From assembly GCF_002798405.1 (NCBI RefSeq), contig NZ_PGGV01000010.1, positions 1 through 64,000 on the forward strand: 64,000 nt of DNA, read 5' to 3'. Positions 42,654-50,114 of this stretch are shown one piece after another. Made by a program: the position numbers and the translations under genes. The stretch comes from Glycomyces xiaoerkulensis. Lineage in GTDB: Bacteria > Actinomycetota > Actinomycetes > Mycobacteriales > Micromonosporaceae. The number at the start of each line of letters is the position of its first letter. Position 1 is the stretch's first letter. The notes under the pieces are model-generated. The model did not search any database, was not told the origin of the DNA, and saw only the letters and a program-made list of their open reading frames with translations.

Positions 42654-44090
42654 TTGCCCAGCGAAATCAGCGTCAAGTACGAACAGTTCAAGCGCATCCA
42701 CCGAAACGAGGAGACGTACGGCGTCGATCAGGAGCCGAGCGATCAGGCACGACGCTTCAGGATCGCGGAGATACTTCCGCTGGTCATCAAGAAGATCAGG
42801 GGAAATTGGCGGCCCCCGAAGATCGGACCGGTTGACCTCCTGGTGAGCCTGTCGGGACATTCTCCCGAGACGGCGGTGGTGACGTTCGAGCTGCTTCGTC
42901 CCGAACACCTACTGGTCGTCCAGTCAGAGGGTTCACCAGAGAGTATCGACACACTCATGGAGCACCTGGACTGCCCTCCGTCGAGAATCGAGGTGCGGAA
43001 GATTGACCCGAACGATCCGCTTGACATTTACAACCAAGTCCGGGGCGACGTGGAACGAACTCGCCGGCGGTCTCCCCGAAAGTTCAATGCCGTCATAGAC
43101 ATCACTGGCGGCAAGAAGATCATGAGCGCTGCGGCCGCTCTCGCCGCTACTCAGCTCGAGCTGCGCTTGTGCTATATCGATGGGGAGTACGACTCGGCTG
43201 TGCGGCAGCCCATACCTGGCACTGAGAACCCACTTTTCATCCCCAATCCGACCGACCTGTTCATGGATCGAGAGATGGACAAAGCCTGCGAGTTGCTCGC
43301 ACATGGGGATTTTCCCGCCAGTTTCCGGAGATTCGAAGAGATTGCAGCGAGGACGGTGGAGCCTGCGCGCGCCCGTTTCGGGCGAGACCTCGCGCATTGC
43401 TACTGGGCCTGGAGCAAGCTCGACCATGCGAATCTCCGAAGCAGAATCGCGGCTCTCCAGGAACGCATGGATGCACCCGGATTCCATCCGTCGTATGAAA
43501 CCCTGGAGCGGCTCGAGACGCAGTTGGAGTTCCTTTCGGCTTTCGTCGCCAATGCCAATGGAATCGAGCTGACGCTGAGCTACTTCCTAGCAGCCCGCCA
43601 CCACCGCAGGTGCGAACAACATGAACTTGCGGTCCAGTTGTACTACCGGTCTCTCGAACACCTGCTGTTCCGTCTTCTTGAACGGCGAGCGCCGGGATTC
43701 GATTGCGAGTCGCCCGTGTGGTCGATGCTGGGAGCGGATCTGGAGGCTCGCTACCTCTCGATAGTGTCGCGCGTCTACGGCCCGGAGTCACCGCAGATGC
43801 CCGCTTCGGTCGGGCTCATGGACGCGGCGATCTTGCTGAACGCGTTGGAGGATCCGATAATGGAGGATCTCGACCTGGCCGGAGTGAACCCGTTGAAGGG
43901 TCTACGAGGCCAGATCAAAGTGCGCAACCGGAGCGTGCTAGCTCATGGTACGGAGAATGTCGACGCTTATCAGAGCCGGAAGTTCGAGAACTTCATCAGA
44001 CATCGCCTGGAGCGATACTGGGAGCTCGAACCAGATCGCCCACCATTCAATGAGTATCTGGACACTCTGAAATTCATCGAGCACATCTGA
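42654..44090 (+). CDS. CARF-HEPN protein, TIGR02710/Csm6-like, without a CRISPR locus
   Basis: A 478-aa protein. The N-terminal Rossmann-like CARF region has VDLLVSLSGHSPETAVVTFELL and the ligand-loop motif NAVIDITGGKKIMSAAAALAA (the family form is D-x-TGGTK-x-M), followed by LCYIDGEYD. The C-terminal helical HEPN part ends in KVRNRSVLAHG, an R-x6-H ribonuclease motif. CARF-HEPN proteins bind cyclic oligoadenylates or related signals and cleave RNA. Here no Cas10, Cas repeat or type III gene is present in the window. The start is TTG42654 with weak GAGAG upstream, and no better codon is available. The stop abuts the GTG of the PLD gene. Confidence 0.78.
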   Translation: MPSEISVKYEQFKRIHRNEETYGVDQEPSDQARRFRIAEILPLVIKKIRGNWRPPKIGPVDLLVSLSGHSPETAVVTFELLRPEHLLVVQSEGSPESIDTLMEHLDCPPSRIEVRKIDPNDPLDIYNQVRGDVERTRRRSPRKFNAVIDITGGKKIMSAAAALAATQLELRLCYIDGEYDSAVRQPIPGTENPLFIPNPTDLFMDREMDKACELLAHGDFPASFRRFEEIAARTVEPARARFGRDLAHCYWAWSKLDHANLRSRIAALQERMDAPGFHPSYETLERLETQLEFLSAFVANANGIELTLSYFLAARHHRRCEQHELAVQLYYRSLEHLLFRLLERRAPGFDCESPVWSMLGADLEARYLSIVSRVYGPESPQMPASVGLMDAAILLNALEDPIMEDLDLAGVNPLKGLRGQIKVRNRSVLAHGTENVDAYQSRKFENFIRHRLERYWELEPDRPPFNEYLDTLKFIEHI

Positions 44091-45596
44091 GTGGAAGGAC
44101 CGCGGGAGACGCCCATATCTGACGAAATTGACATGGGGTCCTTGACGGCCCCCGGCGGGTTCTTCGTCGTCCGTGCCGACCGCCCGCCTCGGACCCCGTT
44201 CCGATCTATCGGTTCGACTGAATCCGGATACCGGCATAGCCATACATACATTGAAGGTGAATCCACCACGAGGGCGGACCTCATTTCGATGATCGACGAT
44301 GCAACTGACGCTGTCTGTCTTTCTAGTTTCCTCGTCGGTGATGACCAGCTACACGATGCGCTCTTGCGTGCCGCAAGGCGTTTGAACGGCGGGGTTCGCG
44401 TGATTGCCAATATCCAGGCAAAGCTTGAGAATCCGGACCTCGGCACGGTGGCTCACCCGCTCACCGTCCCCTCCGAGGAAATGCGTGAACGCCAGAGGTT
44501 TGAAGCGCTGTCCGGATTGGGAGTCATGATCCGCGGCTACCCTGGATGCCACGCAAAGTTCGCCGTCGTTGACGACAGAGCAGCGTTGGTGCACAGCGCC
44601 AACTTCATGGCTAGGGCCTTCGACATTACCGGTGAGAACGGGGTCGCAATCTTTGATCCGGATGAGGTCAAGCGGGCGCTCTACTTCTTCGACCGACTCT
44701 GGAGTGGCGCACGATGGGAGATGGACACTACCGGAGAACGCACTGTCGCCCCCCGCACGCCGGAGTCTCCAGGTCAGCCGCTTCGACCTCCGACGACGCG
44801 TCAGCAGAACCGCGGCTTGATATGGACATTCCACGACGAGCATTTGATACATTCGACGATCATCGATCTCATCGCCTCCGCGGACGACGAAATTCTCCTG
44901 TCCACGTTCAACATCAGCGACATGACCAGGAGACCGGAACTATTGCACCATCATCTGCGCGATGCTGTATCCAGAGGTGTCACGGTCGAGTTGCTACTGC
45001 GTGCCAGAAGCGGTCCGGAGGCGGGGGAAGAAGCATCCGCTCTCATGGATCTCGGCGTCGAGCTCTACCCTTGCACTCTCAATCACACAAAAGGGGTCAT
45101 CGCCGATCGAACGCGTGGTGCCCTGTTTTCTGCCAACTTCGACGGTCGATTCGGCCTGGACCGCGATGTAGAACTCGGCGTTCGCCTCGACGGAATCGCC
45201 GCTTTGACCGACGCTCGGCGATTCTTCGAGCACTCAATGGCCGAACACGACAGGACCTTCGTGCGTAATCCTGATGTCCGTACCCTTGCAGAGGGTTGGC
45301 GCACGTCTCCGTGGCCGATCGCGGATCGGGTCGAGGTCACGGTCGACTCGGAAGATTGGAAGCTGCTTGCGGACCTTCGTGATGGTCCAGTGGTCTTCGA
45401 ACAGGATTCCGAAGTTCTGTATCTATACGCCGACCACTGGTCCTGGCGACTCCGGCCCGGATACTCGTCTTCGAAATACCTCTTGGAGCGTTGCGCCCCA
45501 CAGGCGGAACATGCCATGACTCGCCTCTGGAACCCGAGGCACCGATCAACAGGCGTTCTTCATGGACTGTGCACCGCGGTCTTCTCCCGAACATAG
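44091..45596 (+). CDS. Phospholipase-D-fold nuclease-like protein with two HKD motifs
   Basis: A 501-aa PLD-superfamily protein. Both catalytic motifs are intact: HAKFAVVDDRAALVHSANF (H-x-K-x4-D, first half) and HTKGVIADRTRGALFSANFDGR (second half). The last ~110 residues are a separate small domain of unknown type. There is no signal peptide, so a cytosolic nuclease is more likely than a secreted lipase. The PLD protein DrmC of DISARM is a possible relative. GTG44091 follows the CARF-HEPN stop directly. ATG44133 is an alternative without a Shine-Dalgarno sequence. Composition is lower in GC than the flanking loci (29 of 60 at 44281-44340), consistent with recent acquisition. Confidence 0.78.
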   Translation: MEGPRETPISDEIDMGSLTAPGGFFVVRADRPPRTPFRSIGSTESGYRHSHTYIEGESTTRADLISMIDDATDAVCLSSFLVGDDQLHDALLRAARRLNGGVRVIANIQAKLENPDLGTVAHPLTVPSEEMRERQRFEALSGLGVMIRGYPGCHAKFAVVDDRAALVHSANFMARAFDITGENGVAIFDPDEVKRALYFFDRLWSGARWEMDTTGERTVAPRTPESPGQPLRPPTTRQQNRGLIWTFHDEHLIHSTIIDLIASADDEILLSTFNISDMTRRPELLHHHLRDAVSRGVTVELLLRARSGPEAGEEASALMDLGVELYPCTLNHTKGVIADRTRGALFSANFDGRFGLDRDVELGVRLDGIAALTDARRFFEHSMAEHDRTFVRNPDVRTLAEGWRTSPWPIADRVEVTVDSEDWKLLADLRDGPVVFEQDSEVLYLYADHWSWRLRPGYSSSKYLLERCAPQAEHAMTRLWNPRHRSTGVLHGLCTAVFSRT

Positions 45597-45939
45597 GCCA
45601 GGCTTGACCATATCGCCTGACTCGATCAGCACGAACGGCGTAAGTCGGTTCAGGACGAAGGCCTGGTCATGGGGCGGCGCGAGTTCGAGGAAGACCTACG
45701 GTCCCGGGAGCCATGGGGTTCGTGGCTCGAATCCACGGGTTCAGAAGGCGGCCATTCCGTGGCGCGGTGCTCTGGGGCTGGGGTGGCCGCATCATGACAG
45801 GCGCTTCCGGCCGACTTCTCCCACTTACGGCACCCGGCCGGTCTGGGTTGAATTGTCCTGGCCGGACTCTTCGATCTGACCCATGCTCGGTGCCTGCCGG
45901 CGGGGCCGTGCCCGACAGTTCCCTACAGGAGTCGCACCC
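45597..45939. other. 343-bp intergenic region at the edge of the defence island
   Basis: No gene is seen. It holds a tRNA T-arm-like stem-loop, CGTGG-CTCGAAT-CCACG at 45721-45737, with the near-canonical loop CTCGAAT but no recognisable tRNA body or CCA. From 45781 it holds copy A of a 76-nt element shared with the region upstream of the FAD oxidoreductase. Confidence 0.5.
45781..45856 (+). repeat. 76-nt upstream element, copy A (before the MFS gene)
   Basis: Aligns without gaps to 47452-47527 with 63 of 76 identities. Blocks CCACTTACGGCACC and GTTGAATTGT are essentially unchanged. Its 3' end is 84 nt from the MFS start codon, the same distance as copy B from its gene, so it is probably a promoter or cis-regulatory module. 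Confidence 0.75.
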
Positions 45940-47361
45940 ATGACGCTTTCCGAACCGAAACCGGTCGAGGACCGACCGCAGGAGCAGGAGGCCAAGCGCC
46001 CGCCGCTGTGGCTGGCGATCCTCGCGTGCAGCCTGCCGATGTTCATGGTCGCGCTCGACAACCTCGTGGTGTCGACCGCGCTGCGCACGCTCGCCCGCGA
46101 CCTCGGCGCCTCCACCCAGCAGCTCCAGTGGTTCGTCAACGCCTACGTCCTGAGCTTCGCCTGCCTGCTGATGACGGGGGCCGCACTCGGCGACCGGTTC
46201 GGCCGCCGCCGGGTCTTCCTGCTCGGCATCGCCGTGTTCACGCTGGCCTCGGTCGGCTGCGGCCTGTCGGACACCAGCGAGGAGCTGATCGCCTTCCGGG
46301 CGCTCCAGGGCGTCGGCGCGGCCGCGGTGATGCCGCTGTCGCTGACGCTGCTGTCGGTGGCCGTGCCGCGGCGGCTGCGCGGGATGGCGCTCGGCATCTG
46401 GTCCGGGGTGAGCGGCACGGCCATCGCGATGGGCCCGGTGGTGGGCGGCGCGGTGGTCGACGGCCTGGACTGGCAGTGGATGTTCTGGATCAACGTGCCG
46501 GTCTGCCTGGCCGCCGTGCCGCTGATCCTGATCGCGCTGCGCGAGAGCTCGCTGCCCGACACCCGGCTGGATCTGGTCGGCATGGTGCTGGCCGCGACCG
46601 GGGTCTACGCGATCGTGTGGGGCATCGTGCACGGCGAGACCGACGGCTGGACCTCGCAGACCGTCCTCGGCGCCTTCGCGGTGGGCGTGTTGCTGCTGGC
46701 CGCCTTCGTCCGCTGGGATTCGCGGATCGCGCAACCGATGCTGCCGATGTCGTTCTACCGGATACGGGCCTTCACCCTCTCCAACGTCGTGTCGGCAGCC
46801 ATGTACTTCGGCGTCTTCGGCTCGCTGTTCCTGCTCGCCCAGTACCTGCAGATCGCGCCCCCGCGCACCCCGCTGGAGGCCGGCATCCGCACCCTGCCCT
46901 GGACGTTGATGCCGATGTTCGTCGCCCCCATAGCGGGGATGCTGGTCAACCGGGTCGGTGGCGGGCGCCTGATGGCGCTCGGGCTCTTCCTCCAAGGCGT
47001 GGGCCTGGGCTGGATCAACCTCGCGGCGGGAACGGACACCGCCTACTCGCAGCTCGTCGGCCCGATGGTGGTGGCCGGCATCGGCATGGGATTCGTGTTC
47101 GCGCCCACCGCCGCCGTGGTCCTCGGCTCGGTGGCCGACGAGCACGCGGGCAAGGCCTCGGGAGCCAACACCACCGTCCGCGAGATCGGCGGCGCCTTCG
47201 GCGTGGCGGTGCTCAGCACCGTGTTCGTGGCCCATGGCAGCACCGCCGGCGCGACCGAGTTCGTCGACGGGCTCCACCCGGCGATATGGATCGGTGTGGT
47301 GGTCGTCTTCCTCGGCGCCGCGTGCGCGATGTTCATACCGAAGCCGAGCAAGCCCGACTGA
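45940..47361 (+). CDS. MFS drug/metabolite exporter, DHA2 (14-TM) family
   Basis: A 473-aa proton-coupled exporter of the EmrB/QacA type in the cytoplasmic membrane. TM1 carries ACSLPMFMVALDNLVVSTALRTL (motif D1-like). Motif A is GDRFGRRRVFLLG and motif C is GVSGTAIAMGPVVGGAVVD. About fourteen hydrophobic segments can be counted. AGGAG at 45927-45931 is 8 nt before ATG45940. It ends at a strong terminator and shares a 76-nt upstream element with the FAD oxidoreductase. The most likely cargo is the product of the Pfa-type synthase downstream or a related lipid. The substrate is inferred from position only. Confidence 0.9.
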   Translation: MTLSEPKPVEDRPQEQEAKRPPLWLAILACSLPMFMVALDNLVVSTALRTLARDLGASTQQLQWFVNAYVLSFACLLMTGAALGDRFGRRRVFLLGIAVFTLASVGCGLSDTSEELIAFRALQGVGAAAVMPLSLTLLSVAVPRRLRGMALGIWSGVSGTAIAMGPVVGGAVVDGLDWQWMFWINVPVCLAAVPLILIALRESSLPDTRLDLVGMVLAATGVYAIVWGIVHGETDGWTSQTVLGAFAVGVLLLAAFVRWDSRIAQPMLPMSFYRIRAFTLSNVVSAAMYFGVFGSLFLLAQYLQIAPPRTPLEAGIRTLPWTLMPMFVAPIAGMLVNRVGGGRLMALGLFLQGVGLGWINLAAGTDTAYSQLVGPMVVAGIGMGFVFAPTAAVVLGSVADEHAGKASGANTTVREIGGAFGVAVLSTVFVAHGSTAGATEFVDGLHPAIWIGVVVVFLGAACAMFIPKPSKPD

Positions 47362-47402
47362 ACCGCATTCCGGTCCGGCCGGTTCGGACTCCGACTGTTA
47401 AT

Positions 47403-47431
47403 GGCGCTCCCCGTCTCCGGGGAGCGCCTTT
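47403..47431 (+). terminator. Rho-independent terminator after the MFS gene
   Basis: GGCGCTCCCC (47403-47412) pairs perfectly with GGGGAGCGCC (47419-47428) around a 6-nt loop and is followed by TTT and a T-rich stretch. Confidence 0.85.
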
Positions 47432-47451
47432 CGTGCTTTGAGGAGCGACCG

Positions 47452-47527
47452 GGGTGGCCGAATCCTGACAGCCGCCTCCGGCCGCCATCTCCCACTTACG
47501 GCACCGAGCCCCACAGAGTTGAATTGT
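47452..47527 (+). repeat. 76-nt upstream element, copy B (before the FAD oxidoreductase)
   Basis: The partner of 45781-45856 (83% identity, no gaps). It ends 84 nt before ATG47611. The sequence between the element and the start codon is not shared between the two copies, so the element itself is under constraint or recently duplicated. Confidence 0.75.
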
Positions 47528-47563
47528 ATTCATGGCGGCCGAAGGTATCGGCCGGAGAAACGA

Positions 47564-47579
47564 CGCGAAACGTTTCGCG
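47564..47579. promoter_or_regulatory. 16-bp palindromic operator candidate
   Basis: CGCGAAACGTTTCGCG is a perfect palindrome 31 bp before the FAD oxidoreductase start, with the central AAACGTTT typical of LacI-family (and some TetR-family) operators. It is absent from the MFS upstream region. No cognate regulator gene lies nearby. Confidence 0.5.
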
Positions 47580-47610
47580 AACCCGCACACGCGCAATCGG
47601 AGGTCAGGAC

Positions 47611-48906
47611 ATGAACGAACGAGTGGCGGTCATAGGCGGTGGCATAGCCGGCGTATCGGCGGCCTATCACCTGCGCGACGACGTCCAAGTCGTCCTGATG
47701 GAGGCCGATTCCCGGCTCGGCGGGCACGCGAACACGATCGAAGTCGAGCGCGGCGGCCGCACCCTCGGCCTGGACACCGCCTTCATCGTCTACAACGAAC
47801 CGCACTATCCGAGGCTGACGCGATTCTTCAGCGACCTCGGCGTGCGCACACAGGACCACCCCGGCCGGTTCAGCTTCTTCGACCTGGACAGCGACGCCGC
47901 CTATGTCTCCGACGACTTCGAGAAGTCGGAGACCGAGGTGCGCGAGCGCTACCCGGAGGAATTCGTCGACCTGTGGCGGGAGGCAAAGCGGTTCCTGGAG
48001 GAATCGCCGCGGCACTTCATCCGCCGGCAGGCGGACATCCCGCTGGGTGAATACCTCGACCGGCACGGCTACTCCGAGGAATTCCGCCACGGCTTCATCG
48101 TCCTGATCGCCACCGCCGCCTGGTCGGTCCCGGCCGAGCGGATCTGGGAAATGCCCGCCAGCACCGTGATCGCGTTCTTCTACGCCCACGGCGCCGAAGG
48201 ACTCGGCGGCCGCACCGCCCCCTGGCGCACCGTCACCGGCGGCAGCATCAGCTACCTGCGGGCCGTGCGGCGCGAGCTCGACGCCGCGCGCGTGGCGGTG
48301 CGGTTGAACTCGCCGGTGACCCGGGTGCGCGAGACCGCCGACGGGGTCGAGGTGCAGGTCGGCGCGGCGGAGGTCGAGACCTACGACTACGTCGTGCTCG
48401 CCACCCACGCCGACGACGCGATGCGCGTGTTCGAGAATCCCAACGACGCCCAGCGGCGGCTCGAGGTGATCGAGTACAACCCGACCCGCGCCACCCTCCA
48501 CACCGACGCCTCGGTGATGCCGACCGATCGGGGCTCCTGGCGCAGTTGGAACTACGGCAAGCGCCGACAGAACGGCGAGCAGCGGTCGTGGGTGAACTAC
48601 TACCTCAACGACCTGCAGGACCTGGAGGCCGACCAGGACCTGTTCCTCACCCTCGACTCGGGCGTGCCGATCCGCGAGGACCACATCATCCAGGACATGA
48701 CCTACCGGCACCCGGTGTTCTCCCTGCCGGCCCGGCAACTGCAGTCCGACATCCACTCGATCAACCACGCCGATTCGCGCGTGAAGTTCGCCGGGTCCTA
48801 TTTCCACTCCCGGAAGATGGGCCCGGACATCATCGGCTCCCACGAATCGGCCTTCGACTCAGGTGCGGCGGCGGCCGAGGCCGTACGCGGCGACCTGTTC
48901 CGTTGA
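47611..48906 (+). CDS. FAD-dependent oxidoreductase, COG2907-like amine-oxidase family
   Basis: A 431-aa flavoprotein with an N-terminal dinucleotide fold (VAVIGGGIAGVSAAYHL) followed by the E-A-D-x-R-x-G-G-H element of the amine-oxidase/desaturase superfamily. LDTAFIVYNEPHYPRLTRFF and the C-terminal FAGSYF are typical of the COG2907 group of predicted NAD/FAD-binding proteins. That group is often found near cyclopropane-fatty-acid synthase and lipid genes. GGAGG at 47599-47603 is 7 nt upstream. It opens the run of genes leading into the synthase, so a role in oxidising or isomerising the acyl product is plausible. Confidence 0.8.
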   Translation: MNERVAVIGGGIAGVSAAYHLRDDVQVVLMEADSRLGGHANTIEVERGGRTLGLDTAFIVYNEPHYPRLTRFFSDLGVRTQDHPGRFSFFDLDSDAAYVSDDFEKSETEVRERYPEEFVDLWREAKRFLEESPRHFIRRQADIPLGEYLDRHGYSEEFRHGFIVLIATAAWSVPAERIWEMPASTVIAFFYAHGAEGLGGRTAPWRTVTGGSISYLRAVRRELDAARVAVRLNSPVTRVRETADGVEVQVGAAEVETYDYVVLATHADDAMRVFENPNDAQRRLEVIEYNPTRATLHTDASVMPTDRGSWRSWNYGKRRQNGEQRSWVNYYLNDLQDLEADQDLFLTLDSGVPIREDHIIQDMTYRHPVFSLPARQLQSDIHSINHADSRVKFAGSYFHSRKMGPDIIGSHESAFDSGAAAAEAVRGDLFR

Positions 48907-48946
48907 ACCTTCCCTTGCCAATCCCACCTTGAGAGGAATCGCACCC

Positions 48947-49228
48947 ATGCCCGTGCAGACGCTGACCCCGCAGGCCGTTCAGGAATGGCTGGTCGAAAAG
49001 GTCGCCCACAAGCTCGGCGTCGCGCCGACCGAAGTCGACCCCGACCAGTTCTTCGACGAATTCGACCTCGACTCCACCGAGGCCCTCGTGCTCTCCGGCG
49101 AACTCGAGAACTGGCTGGGATTCGAACTGGAGACCACGGCCCTCTGGTACCACCCGACCATCGCCGAGCTCTCCCAGTACATCGCCGAAAAGCAGAGCGA
49201 ACAGAACGGGGAGCCGAATGGGACCTAG
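48947..49228 (+). CDS. Free-standing acyl carrier protein
   Basis: A 93-aa ACP. The phosphopantetheine serine lies in FDEFDLDSTEALVLSGELENWLG, with DSTEA in place of the usual DSLxx. ATG48947 has GAGAGGA about 9 nt upstream. It overlaps the thioesterase gene by 11 bp. Pfa-type synthases normally carry their own tandem ACPs, so a separate carrier suggests a loading, transfer or release step outside the main enzyme. Confidence 0.87.
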   Translation: MPVQTLTPQAVQEWLVEKVAHKLGVAPTEVDPDQFFDEFDLDSTEALVLSGELENWLGFELETTALWYHPTIAELSQYIAEKQSEQNGEPNGT

Positions 49229-50108
49229 CGAGCGCCGGCCCGCCGCCTTCGTGCGGGCCTTCGGCCACGTCGAGCGGCCCCAGCGCCGCGTGATCGCCGT
49301 CCACCCCGGCGGGCTGCCGGTCGCGCACTACGACAAGCTCGCCTCGGCCCTCTGGCCGGAGACGGCCCTGCACGCGGTGGACCTGGAAAGGGAGCCCTCC
49401 TACTTCCAGGCCGCCCTCGACGGCGGCCGCACCACCGCCACGGTCCCCGAGATCGCCGAGCGGGCCGCGGCCGATCTGCGGGCCGCCGGGCTGTTCGACC
49501 TGCCCTGGACACTGGTCGGCTGGTCGTTCGGGGGCGTGGTCGGACACGCCCTCACCGCACTGCTGACCGAGGCCGAACTGCCCGAACGGGTCGTCCTGCT
49601 CGACAGCATCGCGCCGGTGCCCGACTACACCCCGGACGGCGACGAGATCGGACCGGACCTGGTGCTGCCCTGGTTCTGCATGTACCTGGCCGCCAAACGC
49701 GGCGGCGACCTGCCGCCCCCGGCCGCCGCGCTCGAACGGGGCGCCGACATCGACGAACTGCTCACCGAGGTCCTCGAGACGGCACTGTCGGTCGGGGTGC
49801 TCGGAGCCGGGACCGAACCGCCCGGACTGCGCAAGGTCTACGACACCTACCTGGACGGCCTGCGCCGCAACAACACACTCGCCGAGCGCTTCGCCCCGCC
49901 CCCGGCGCGCGCTCCGCTGACGCTGCTGCGGCCCGACCGCGGCCTGCTGGAAACCCCGGATCCGCTGGGCTGGGAGCAGCTTGGCGACGACCTCGCCGTG
50001 GAACGCGTCCCCGGCGACCACTACTCGATGCTTCAGGACCCGGTGGCCGTGAAGCTCATCGCAAACGCCGCCGATCCGGCGGCCGAACCCTCGTCCCAGG
50101 AGGCATGA
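49218..50108 (+). CDS. Thioesterase-domain alpha/beta hydrolase
   Basis: A 296-aa alpha/beta hydrolase resembling the thioesterase domains of NRPS/PKS systems. The nucleophile elbow is LVGWSFGGVVGHAL and the catalytic His is in VPGDHYSML. The acid is probably the Asp in VVLLDSIAP or a nearby residue. GGGGAG precedes the ATG, and the start overlaps the ACP gene by 11 bp. The KS-AT-ACP gene follows after 6 bp. It would release the acyl chain from the carrier or clear stalled chains. Confidence 0.8.
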   Translation: MGPSERRPAAFVRAFGHVERPQRRVIAVHPGGLPVAHYDKLASALWPETALHAVDLEREPSYFQAALDGGRTTATVPEIAERAAADLRAAGLFDLPWTLVGWSFGGVVGHALTALLTEAELPERVVLLDSIAPVPDYTPDGDEIGPDLVLPWFCMYLAAKRGGDLPPPAAALERGADIDELLTEVLETALSVGVLGAGTEPPGLRKVYDTYLDGLRRNNTLAERFAPPPARAPLTLLRPDRGLLETPDPLGWEQLGDDLAVERVPGDHYSMLQDPVAVKLIANAADPAAEPSSQEA

Positions 50109-50114
50109 ACCGAC

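Larger units (their letters stand above)
20396..45596. other. Candidate composite antiphage defence island
   Basis: Ten genes. The plus-strand operon holds a kinase, a SNF2 helicase, an N6-adenine methyltransferase, a DEAD/DUF1998 helicase and a RelE-UvrD protein. A minus-strand pair holds a winged-helix protein and a HerA-type ATPase. A second plus-strand unit holds CBS-HEPN, CARF-HEPN and PLD proteins. The first four resemble parts of DISARM class 1 (DrmD, DrmMI, DrmA/B) and Druantia (DruE). DrmC of DISARM is also a PLD protein. Whether all ten act as one system or as two or three adjacent ones cannot be decided from the sequence. Confidence 0.7.

Noticed and set aside
45562-45879. Small ORF downstream of the PLD gene
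   Set aside because: It contains the GSNPR-type translation usually produced by tRNA T-arm sequence, overlaps the PLD end and has no ribosome site.
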